A stretch of 64,000 bases of DNA from NCBI GenBank assembly GCA_947174235.1, contig CAMWID010000006.1:1-64000 (forward strand). Direction: 5' to 3'. Shown piece by piece: positions 39,146-47,539 of this stretch (positions are counted from its first letter, which is position 1; every line of letters starts with the position of its first letter). Made by a program: the position numbers and the translations under genes. Origin of the DNA: an uncultured Porphyromonadaceae bacterium. GTDB taxonomy: Bacteria; Bacteroidota; Bacteroidia; Bacteroidales; Muribaculaceae. Below the pieces are notes generated by a model, which saw only the letters and a program-made list of their open reading frames with translations, was not told where the DNA came from and ran no database searches.

Positions 39146-41596
39146 ATGAAACAACTTCTTATTTCACTCTCAGTAGCGGCGTCGGCTATCAGTGGCGGAG
39201 CCTCCGCGGAACTCCGCGCGCCTGCGAATCCTCTTGTGACGGTAGACCCCTACACCAGTTGCTGGTCGACCGCAGATAAATTATATGACGATGTGACACG
39301 CCATTGGACGGGTGCCGAATATCCTCTTCTCGGTGTGTTGAGCGTGGACGGTGTCTCTTATCGTTTTATGGGTAAGGAGGTGCCTGTGCTTTCGTCTCTT
39401 GTCCCCACGGCTGCCGGCGAGGCATGGACAGGGGAATATACCACTGTAAAACCAGCCGAAGGATGGTACAAACCGGGTTTTGACGCCTCGGGATGGAAAT
39501 CCGATAAAGGCGCCTTCGGTTCTATACCGCAGGAGCAGCTTGCAAAAACACTGTGGAACACCGAGGAGATATGGGTGAGACGAGAGGTATCGATCCCTTC
39601 CGGTATCGGCAACAAGCCTGTATATCTGAATTATTCACATGATGACGACGTGATCATATATATCAACGGTATAAAGGTGGTTGACACCGGCAACCAATGT
39701 CATAAGAATGTGCGTCTGCTCCTGCCCGAAGATGTGCGCAAGACACTTAAACCGGGGAAGAACCTTATAGCTGCATGGTGCCGCGACCGTGGCGGTCTCG
39801 CATTCCTTGATTTCGGTCTCGACATCGAAGACAAGCCTTCACGTTATCTCACCAAAGAAGCTGAACAGACAGGGTGTGAGGTGCTTCCGATGAATACTAT
39901 CTATAGTTTCACCTGCGGTCCTGTCAATCTCGATCTCAAGTTTACCGCACCCGCTTTCCTTGATGATCTTGATCTTCTGAGCCGTCCGGTGAACTATATC
40001 ACCTATAATGTTGAAAGCACAGACGGCAAGAAGCACGATATCAGATTGTATTTCGAGGCGGGGCGTGAATGGGCTATCGACAACATTACGCAGAGATCGG
40101 TTTCCGGAATTGTACGGGAAGAGGGTATCACCGCCGTGACTGTGTCGAGCGTGAATCAGGAAATCCTTGCCAAGAGCGGAGATGACCTCCGCATAGATTG
40201 GGGTACATTCTATCTGGCATCTGATTCGGAAGTCTCCCCCTGGTTTGGAGACGCCAAGACGGCGCGCAAGAATTTTGTTTCCGGCAAAAAGATCAATCTT
40301 GCCACTTCAGGTAAGGAAGTCGGCATGACGGTCAACAAAGGGAAATGTGATTCGGCGTCGGGATACGTTATGGTAGGGTATGACGACATGTGGTCGATAC
40401 AATATTTCGGTACCAACCTGCGTCCTTACTGGAACCGCAACAATGACTCCACCATTATCCGCCAGCTTCTTGCTGCATCGAAAGAATATCAATCGCTGAT
40501 GGATAAGACTGCCGCTTTCGACAAGACCATGATGGAGGAGGCGCGGAAAGCGGGAGGCGACGCGTATGCTGATCTCTGTGCCCTCGCATATCGTCAGGCG
40601 ATCGCCGCCCATAAGCTCGTGGAGTCGCCTCAGGGTGATATCCTCTGGTTCTCAAAAGAGAATTTCAGCAACGGATCTATCGGTACGGTAGACATCACAT
40701 ATCCGTCAGCCCCGATGTTCCTGCTTTACAATCCGGAACTTGTGAAGGGATTGATGAACCATATCCTTTATTATTCAGAAAGCGGCAAATGGTCCAAACC
40801 GTTCGCGGCGCATGACGTGGGCACTTATCCTCTCGCCAACGGACAGACATATGGCGGCGACATGCCGGTGGAGGAATCGGGCAACATGCTTATCCTCGCT
40901 GCCGCGCTCGCCAAAGTGGAAGGTAACGCCGAGTATGCCGCACGCCACTGGAACGTGCTTTCCACATGGGCGGAATATCTCGCTGAATATGGGCTTGATC
41001 CCGAAAACCAACTCTGTACTGATGATTTCGCCGGACATTTCGCCCATAATGCCAACCTTTCTATCAAGGCTATTCTCGGAGTGGCTTCTTATGCGCGACT
41101 CGCAGAGATGCTGGGTAAAAAGAATGTGGCGGAGAAATATTTTGTCAAGGCTAAGGAAATGGCTGCCGAATGGGAGAAGATGGCTGACGACGGCGACCAC
41201 TACCGTCTGACGTTCGACAAGCCGGGCACATGGAGCCAGAAGTATAATCTCGTATGGGACAAGATGCTTGGTCTCGATATATTCTCTGACAATATAATGA
41301 AGAAGGAGATTCCGTATTATCTGAAAAAGCAGAACACTTACGGTCTTCCTCTTGACAACCGCGAGACATATACCAAGACCGACTGGATAATGTGGACGGC
41401 AACAATGGCTCCCGACAAAGCTACGTTTGAGAAATTTATAGTACCCGTACACAAGTTTATGAACGAGACACGTCATCGTGTCCCGATGAGCGACTGGATT
41501 TACACAGACCGTGCCGACCAGCGCGGATTCCAGGCGAGAGCTGTGGTGGGCGGTTACTTTATAAAGATGCTCGACGAGCGGATCAACGGTAAATAA
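39146..41596 (+). CDS. DUF4965/DUF5127 glutaminase A-like six-hairpin protein
   Basis: 816 aa; signal peptide; 'PANPLVTVDPYTSCWSTADKLYDDVTRHWTGAEYPLLGVLSVDG', 'LANGQTYGGDMPVEESGNMLILAAAL', 'LCTDDFAGHFAHNANLSIKAILG'; a jelly-roll-like segment is inserted near the N-terminus. Confidence 0.85.
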   Translation: MKQLLISLSVAASAISGGASAELRAPANPLVTVDPYTSCWSTADKLYDDVTRHWTGAEYPLLGVLSVDGVSYRFMGKEVPVLSSLVPTAAGEAWTGEYTTVKPAEGWYKPGFDASGWKSDKGAFGSIPQEQLAKTLWNTEEIWVRREVSIPSGIGNKPVYLNYSHDDDVIIYINGIKVVDTGNQCHKNVRLLLPEDVRKTLKPGKNLIAAWCRDRGGLAFLDFGLDIEDKPSRYLTKEAEQTGCEVLPMNTIYSFTCGPVNLDLKFTAPAFLDDLDLLSRPVNYITYNVESTDGKKHDIRLYFEAGREWAIDNITQRSVSGIVREEGITAVTVSSVNQEILAKSGDDLRIDWGTFYLASDSEVSPWFGDAKTARKNFVSGKKINLATSGKEVGMTVNKGKCDSASGYVMVGYDDMWSIQYFGTNLRPYWNRNNDSTIIRQLLAASKEYQSLMDKTAAFDKTMMEEARKAGGDAYADLCALAYRQAIAAHKLVESPQGDILWFSKENFSNGSIGTVDITYPSAPMFLLYNPELVKGLMNHILYYSESGKWSKPFAAHDVGTYPLANGQTYGGDMPVEESGNMLILAAALAKVEGNAEYAARHWNVLSTWAEYLAEYGLDPENQLCTDDFAGHFAHNANLSIKAILGVASYARLAEMLGKKNVAEKYFVKAKEMAAEWEKMADDGDHYRLTFDKPGTWSQKYNLVWDKMLGLDIFSDNIMKKEIPYYLKKQNTYGLPLDNRETYTKTDWIMWTATMAPDKATFEKFIVPVHKFMNETRHRVPMSDWIYTDRADQRGFQARAVVGGYFIKMLDERINGK

Positions 41597-41639
41597 TACC
41601 GGGTCTTAGGCAGCTTCAAAAATTTTTAATTCCAAACTT

Positions 41640-41690
41640 AAAAGCGTGTCTGATTATTTGTTATCTTTGTGAATGATCAGACACGCTTTT
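41640..41690 (+). terminator. terminator hairpin with promoter -7 box in its loop
   Basis: 15-bp inverted repeat aaaagcgtgtctgat (41640-41654) / atcagacacgctttt (41676-41690); loop contains TATCTTTG (41662-41669). Confidence 0.7.
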
Positions 41691-41705
41691 TATAATTTAA
41701 CAGAC

Positions 41706-43535
41706 ATGAAACTCAAGACATTGGCAATTTACGTGCTTGCATTCTTCGCGTCATTCCCGGGATACGCGGCATCTAATGCAGATACGGACGGTATCCCCCG
41801 TCCGGAGTATCCCCGTCCGCAGTTCGAACGGAAAGACTGGAAGAATCTGAACGGGGAATGGACATATACGTTTGATTTTGGAAAATCCGGCATGGACCGC
41901 AGATTGTATGAATCCAAAGGTTTTCAAGACAAGATAACAGTGCCGTATTGTCCGGAGAGCAAACTTTCCGGCGTGGGATATGTGGATTTTATTCCGGCGA
42001 TGTGGTATCACCGTGAGATCTCTATCCCTGAGGACTGGAAAGGGAGAAACATCGTTCTGAATTTCGGAGGTGTGGACTATTTTAGCGCGGTATATATCGA
42101 CGGCAATCTTGTCGGACGGCATTGGGGAGGAAGTTCTTCTTTCAGTCATGATATAACGAAATATGTAGGCGACGGCAAGCCTCATGACCTTGTCGTAAGG
42201 GTGGAGGATGACAACCGCCGAGGGGTGCAGCCTAAAGGGAAGCAGTCGTCGCTATATCATTCCCATGGCTGTGACTACACGCGTACTACAGGTATCTGGC
42301 AGACAGTCTGGATGGAACCTGTCGACAGCCATTCACTTGCGTCCGCCTATGTGGTTCCGGATCTTGATAAAAAGCGGTTTATCGTGCAGCCTGAATTTAG
42401 AAACCTTGACAAAGGTGTGAAGATTGAGGCAATAGTGCGCGACGGTTCAAAAATTGTTGCCAAGACTGTGGAAACAGCAACCCCGCATGCCCGGATTGAG
42501 CTTCCGCTGAAAAATGTGAAGACATGGTCTCCGGAATCTCCATTCCTCTACGACATTGAATTTAATGTCTATGATAAGAATGGAAAGGTTGTGGATAATG
42601 TCAAATCCTATGCAGGTATGCGCAAGGTGCATATGGAAGGCAACAGATTGTATCTTAACAATGAACCATATTTCTTGCGTCTTGTTCTTGATCAAGGGTT
42701 CTATCCCGACGGAATCTGGACTGCGCCTGACGATGCGGATCTGAAGAAAGATATCGAGATGAGTATGGCGGCAGGTTTTAACGGGGCGCGCCTTCACCAG
42801 AAAGTTTTTGAAGAGCGTTTCCACTATTGGGCTGACAAATTGGGATACCTGACCTGGGGGGAGACTGCCAGCTGGGGCGCCGACGCCAACAAGATCGAGG
42901 CGGCAAGAAATTTCTTGCCTGAATGGGAGAGCATTGTGGTGCGCGACCGTAACCATCCGTCTATAATAGCCTGGACTCCGTTTAATGAGACATGGGAACG
43001 CCCGGGAGACAGTGAGCAGGCTATGCAGCACGACCGTTTGTTGCATGATGTCTATAATCTGACTCATCACCTTGATTATCGTCCTGTGAATGAGACAAGC
43101 GGAAACTATCATGTGATAACAGATCTCTGGACTGTCCATAATTATGAACAGAACCCGGAGAAGCTTGCAGAATATTTTGTAATCAAGGAAGACGGGAGAT
43201 ATCCTCAGCTCGATCCGTCGAGAGAGGTGGCATATGGGGGACAGCCGTTCCTGATAGACGAATACGGCGGTATAAAATGGGTGGATGGCGCTCAGTTCGC
43301 CGACAATTCCTGGGGATATGGAGATTCTCCACGCACATTGGAGGAATTTTACGACAGACTGGAAAAACTTACCGATGTGATTCTTGCGGTGCCCTACATG
43401 TCGGGCTATTGCTACACCCAGCTGACAGATGTGGAGCAGGAGCAGAATGGTATCTACAATTACAACCGTACCACGAAATTCGATATGGATCGTATAAAAA
43501 AGATATTCAGCAAAAAACCTCAAGGTTTCAAATAA
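41706..43535 (+). CDS. glycoside hydrolase family 2 (beta-galactosidase/glucuronidase/mannosidase-like)
   Basis: ORF 41673..43535; start moved to MKLKTLAIYVLAFFASFPGYA. GH2 signatures 'RPQFERKDWKNLNGEWTY', 'NHPSIIAWTPFNETW', 'FLIDEYGGI'. Confidence 0.88.
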   Translation: MKLKTLAIYVLAFFASFPGYAASNADTDGIPRPEYPRPQFERKDWKNLNGEWTYTFDFGKSGMDRRLYESKGFQDKITVPYCPESKLSGVGYVDFIPAMWYHREISIPEDWKGRNIVLNFGGVDYFSAVYIDGNLVGRHWGGSSSFSHDITKYVGDGKPHDLVVRVEDDNRRGVQPKGKQSSLYHSHGCDYTRTTGIWQTVWMEPVDSHSLASAYVVPDLDKKRFIVQPEFRNLDKGVKIEAIVRDGSKIVAKTVETATPHARIELPLKNVKTWSPESPFLYDIEFNVYDKNGKVVDNVKSYAGMRKVHMEGNRLYLNNEPYFLRLVLDQGFYPDGIWTAPDDADLKKDIEMSMAAGFNGARLHQKVFEERFHYWADKLGYLTWGETASWGADANKIEAARNFLPEWESIVVRDRNHPSIIAWTPFNETWERPGDSEQAMQHDRLLHDVYNLTHHLDYRPVNETSGNYHVITDLWTVHNYEQNPEKLAEYFVIKEDGRYPQLDPSREVAYGGQPFLIDEYGGIKWVDGAQFADNSWGYGDSPRTLEEFYDRLEKLTDVILAVPYMSGYCYTQLTDVEQEQNGIYNYNRTTKFDMDRIKKIFSKKPQGFK

Positions 43536-43568
43536 GGGCGCTGCCCATAAAGAAATGTTTGTATTTCG

Positions 43569-43605
43569 GCGGCTTCCACGGATTATCCGGGGAAGCCGCT
43601 TTTTC
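43569..43605 (+). terminator. intrinsic terminator after GH2
   Basis: 9-bp stem gcggcttcc/ggaagccgc followed by tttttctt. Confidence 0.75.
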
Positions 43606-43791
43606 TTGAATCTCCCGGAAAGCGCGATGGTATTCCCGGCTGCTGTATCTTTCCGGATTGATATTCCCATGGAAGCGCTCCCGTAAGATGGATCTTGTGT
43701 CTGTCAGAGTGCCAATAAATATGTATTTATTGTGTGATGCGATTGAATATCAATTAATTATGTATATTATACAGTCTTGATGATGTTTCCG

Positions 43792-43841
43792 ATTCTGCCA
43801 AATATGTATACAATTTTGAAAGTATACCCATTTGGCAGAAT
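43792..43841. promoter_or_regulatory. 20-bp imperfect inverted repeat, candidate regulator-binding site
   Basis: attctgccaaatatgtatac (43792-43811) - 10-nt spacer - gtatacccatttggcagaat (43822-43841); 18/20 complementary. Confidence 0.6.
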
Positions 43842-44120
43842 AGGGTTACATTTCCGCATGATTTTCTCACTTATTTTGCATCGTGAAATTTGTAAAGGAC
43901 CATGGAAAATATTTGCGGCTGTTCAATGGAAATCCTCAGATGCTTTCCGGGTCATGCAAAACATAGATAGACAGCAAGAATAGTTAATAGGTGAATATAG
44001 GTTAAATCAGGTTATTATTCAGGTTTTTTTTGACAAGTGAAAACTCTGAGGTAAAAAAGATTGTGACAAGGTTCAGACAACAACGACAATGAAATCTATA
44101 AATTATAAATACTAACTATC

Positions 44121-45947
44121 ATGAACTTATCCAGACTACTTAAAAACATCGGTCTCGCGTTCATTACCGGTTGCCTGGCATTCTCAGCCGCTTCATGCAG
44201 CGATGAAGAAGAGGGTCAGGGAGCCGTGGGGAATGGCACGGTTTCCGGTGTTGTCACCGATGAGCAGGCGCGTCCTGTTTCGGGCGTGACGGTATCAATG
44301 CCTGCGAACGGAATTTCCGCGACCACAGGCTCTGCCGGAGAATACTCTCTTTCCAATGTGCCCATGACTTCGGGCATCATCCTTTTCGAGAGAGACGGTT
44401 ATGAGACGGCTGCGGTAACGGTGGTTGCCAAGAAATTCACAGATGCCAAAGCCACGGTGAATGTCGAGCTCGTCTATGCCAACGCCATAATAAAAGGTGT
44501 GGTATATGATGCATCCAAAAACAATTCTCCCCTCGCGGGCGCGACTGTAAAGGTGAGCGATTTCCAGAGCACGGAGACGAATGCACAGGGAGAGTTTGAA
44601 CTCCGCAATCTTACCCTTAAAGATTACACGGTGACGTTCTCCTATCCCGGATTTAAAGACGTGACCAAGAATGTGGGCGTGGATGCCTTCGGAGAAGAGG
44701 GTGTCGTGATGTTGGAGGCTACCATGGGTGCTGATGAGGTGCTGAGAGGAAAGACCAAGTATCAGCTCGCAGAGGCTCAGAAATGGTATTACAACGAATA
44801 TCGTGGCGGTCGCAATGCCGAAAACTATCCTCACTGGGACTGGGCATGCAACTATATGTGTACGCTTGATTTCGTGGGTGACTATGAGGAGCAGAACGAG
44901 GGTACAACCCTCCGTATCCGCAACTCCTCCGACGACCAGCGCAACAATCCTGTCGACATGGAGATGTTTGATTCATATGTCTATGGTTCAAAACTTATCA
45001 CCGCAGACAACTTCCTTATGACGCTCGAGGCGCGCACTCACAGCGCATCGGACAACGCTCCCGCATATTTCGGTGTGCAGGTGGTAGACCTCAGTGAGGC
45101 TGAGCCTAAGGCAAAACTTATCGGTGGTGTGCGTACTCTCGCTTCTGAAGCTTACCACCAGATTGAAACTGACCTCAGCGAATATATAGGTAAAGAGGTG
45201 GTGATCGCTATCGGTACTTTCCGTGCGGAAAAGGGGGATTATTGGAAACAGTTCGTTATCCGTCGTATCGCCTTTACCGCAGAACCGATCTCCGGATTAT
45301 GGAACTGGCTCCCCGGTACGGAAGTTCCCGGTCTTGAAGGCTGGCACTTGACTCAGGAGATGGTTCGCTCAACGATGCCTAACCAGACAAGCTCATTCAC
45401 AGGTATCAGTCCTGTCAGCGGAAACCGCGACAACTATTTTGAGGCATACCGCTCATGGATCCCCGTGCATCATGTGGCTGCCGAATGGAGCTTCATGCCT
45501 TTGACAAAAGACCCGGAGGTATTCCCTTCCGAAGGATACCTTATCAAGACACGCGGAGGTCAGGACGTGAGCACAAAAGTGCCGGAATCTTATTTCTATT
45601 CCAAGTTCTCAATAGCTCCGGGTCATAACAAGTTTACTCTCAAGACACGTTGCTTCAGCTCTACAAATGCTACTTTCTTCAAAATTACTGCTATCACTAA
45701 TGATGGTGAAGTGACTCACTTGAGTCCGGTAAGCAACACGGCGACTTACGCAGAGGCTGCTGCCGACGGGTGCTGGAAGTTCATGCATGAGAACGGAGAT
45801 CCCGGAAATCCTGACGGATATTGTGAATTTGTCTACGACCTTTCCGGATTCGACGGGCAGGACGTGATGATCACGATCGGTGTCTTCAAGGGTGAGGCGA
45901 ACGGAGATGAAAACAAACTTCTGTTCTACTCAATCAGTCTTAATTGA
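44121..45947 (+). CDS. PUL lipoprotein with tandem carboxypeptidase-regulatory-like domains (putative surface glycan-binding protein)
   Basis: 608 aa; lipobox FSAASCSDEEEGQG; two domains 'GVVTDEQARPVSGVTVSMPANGISATTGSAGEYSLSNVPM' and 'GVVYDASKNNSPLAGATVKVSDFQSTETNAQGEFELRNL'. Confidence 0.75.
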   Translation: MNLSRLLKNIGLAFITGCLAFSAASCSDEEEGQGAVGNGTVSGVVTDEQARPVSGVTVSMPANGISATTGSAGEYSLSNVPMTSGIILFERDGYETAAVTVVAKKFTDAKATVNVELVYANAIIKGVVYDASKNNSPLAGATVKVSDFQSTETNAQGEFELRNLTLKDYTVTFSYPGFKDVTKNVGVDAFGEEGVVMLEATMGADEVLRGKTKYQLAEAQKWYYNEYRGGRNAENYPHWDWACNYMCTLDFVGDYEEQNEGTTLRIRNSSDDQRNNPVDMEMFDSYVYGSKLITADNFLMTLEARTHSASDNAPAYFGVQVVDLSEAEPKAKLIGGVRTLASEAYHQIETDLSEYIGKEVVIAIGTFRAEKGDYWKQFVIRRIAFTAEPISGLWNWLPGTEVPGLEGWHLTQEMVRSTMPNQTSSFTGISPVSGNRDNYFEAYRSWIPVHHVAAEWSFMPLTKDPEVFPSEGYLIKTRGGQDVSTKVPESYFYSKFSIAPGHNKFTLKTRCFSSTNATFFKITAITNDGEVTHLSPVSNTATYAEAAADGCWKFMHENGDPGNPDGYCEFVYDLSGFDGQDVMITIGVFKGEANGDENKLLFYSISLN

Positions 45948-45956
45948 GTTGTGAGT

Positions 45957-46010
45957 CTTTCAGCCGCGGACCGTGGTAATGACGTCTTCTCCGCAGCCTG
46001 CGGCTGAAAG
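45957..46010 (+). other. intercistronic hairpin
   Basis: 11-bp perfect inverted repeat ctttcagccgc (45957-45967) / gcggctgaaag (46000-46010); no T-run. Confidence 0.6.
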
Positions 46011-46059
46011 CTTAAATCTCACTGCTCAGAACAATAATTCACAACTCAAACCTACAATT

Positions 46060-47529
46060 ATGAAGTCAAATATTCTGGAACGAGGATTATATACATGTGC
46101 CGCATGTCTTCTCGCTTTAGGGACTGTGTCCTGCAAAGGGGATGAACCGGGATCCGCCGGAACAAACCCCGGAGAACCCGGAGATCCTGTGGCGGATGTG
46201 TCTCTCACCAACACTAAGCGCGCGATAGAAATGATCGACGCAGCCATCGAAAATTATTTCGAAGGTACCGGTATGGCTATGTCCCGTTATTATAATCCCT
46301 ATAACGGTCAGAAATCAAGCGAACTTGGAAGCGTATGGATGTACACCTCTTCTATAGAGGCGGTCAATTCGGTGCTTAAAAGCCTTAAGGCGCAGAAAGC
46401 CGCCGGTAAACCGTCGCTTTATGACGCGAATTTCTCCCGTTATACGAAATTGCTCTCGCGCCTGGTGGACAATCTTGATTTTTATGCGGGCACATATACC
46501 CTCACGTCCTATACCGGCACCAATACCTGGACTGTCTATGGCGTGAACCGGGGAAGTGGAAAAGGGGCGGCGCAGGTCGACGGTATCCTCAATGTCTATG
46601 ACGACCAGATGTGGATCGTGAGGGAACTTCTCGAAGCCTACGAAGCAACCGGAGAGGAGGGATACCTCAGCAAAGCGGAATATCTGACGGCATACGTGCT
46701 TGACGGCTGGGACTGCACCCTCGACGAGAACGGCAACCAGCACGGCGGCATAACATGGGGACCCGGATATGTCACCAAGCATTCATGTTCCAACGGTCCG
46801 ATGGTGGCTCCTCTCGTGAAGCTTGCCGGAATCTATAAAGGAAAGCCGGACATGATCACTTATGGAGTTATCAACCCTGACAACACGCGCTCTAAAGCCA
46901 CAAGTCAGAAAGCGGATTATTATCTTGAGATGGCAGCCGCTGTCTATGACTATCAGATGTCGCATCTTCTCAATCCCTCGACAGGGGTGTTTGACGATAT
47001 GATGGGGGGCGACGACAACGGCGGACAGATCAGATACGAGACTGTAGATGGCGAGACTTATCGTGCCTATGTGCATCTGCGCGACAGGGTAGGTACCGCC
47101 TATTCCTACAATACGGGAACAATGATTTCCGGGGCTGCGGCGTTGTACGGCGCGACATCCGATTCCCGCTATCTCACCGATCTCCGCGACCTTTGCGACA
47201 AAAGCTTCCCTTTCTTCGCGAAGGCAGCCGACGGCAAAGAGGGATGTTACACGTTTGCGATCACCGGCTTCAACAACTGGTTCAACAACGTGCTTGAAAG
47301 AAGTTATGTCGACGCTGTCAAGGCATATCCGGGAGCGGGGGCTTATGCCGAGGCTTTCCAGGCAAACCTTGATTACGCTTACGGCAACTTCCTTTACAAT
47401 CATATGCTTCCACCCAATCTTCTGGTTGGCTGGAATTCCGACAGAGGCAGAAACAATATGGAGGCGATGTTCACATTCGCTTTCGCTGCGGAATATGCCT
47501 CTCTTGCAGAATATCAATTAACAAAATAA
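46060..47529 (+). CDS. GH76 family alpha-1,6-mannanase-like lipoprotein
   Basis: ORF 45973..47529; start moved to MKSNILERGLYTCAACLLALGTVSCKGDE. 'NVYDDQMWIVRELLEAYEATGEEGYL' carries the GH76 double-Asp motif; 'GGITWGPGY', 'YSYNTGTMISGAAALY'. Confidence 0.9.
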   Translation: MKSNILERGLYTCAACLLALGTVSCKGDEPGSAGTNPGEPGDPVADVSLTNTKRAIEMIDAAIENYFEGTGMAMSRYYNPYNGQKSSELGSVWMYTSSIEAVNSVLKSLKAQKAAGKPSLYDANFSRYTKLLSRLVDNLDFYAGTYTLTSYTGTNTWTVYGVNRGSGKGAAQVDGILNVYDDQMWIVRELLEAYEATGEEGYLSKAEYLTAYVLDGWDCTLDENGNQHGGITWGPGYVTKHSCSNGPMVAPLVKLAGIYKGKPDMITYGVINPDNTRSKATSQKADYYLEMAAAVYDYQMSHLLNPSTGVFDDMMGGDDNGGQIRYETVDGETYRAYVHLRDRVGTAYSYNTGTMISGAAALYGATSDSRYLTDLRDLCDKSFPFFAKAADGKEGCYTFAITGFNNWFNNVLERSYVDAVKAYPGAGAYAEAFQANLDYAYGNFLYNHMLPPNLLVGWNSDRGRNNMEAMFTFAFAAEYASLAEYQLTK

Positions 47530-47539
47530 CTACTACATC

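Noticed and set aside
42447-43670. 407 aa minus-strand ORF antisense to GH2
   Set aside because: Shadow ORF of a strongly supported GH2 gene; translation has no recognisable family or signal.
46783-47517. 244 aa minus-strand ORF antisense to GH76
   Set aside because: Overlaps GH76 in a shadow frame; no family resemblance.
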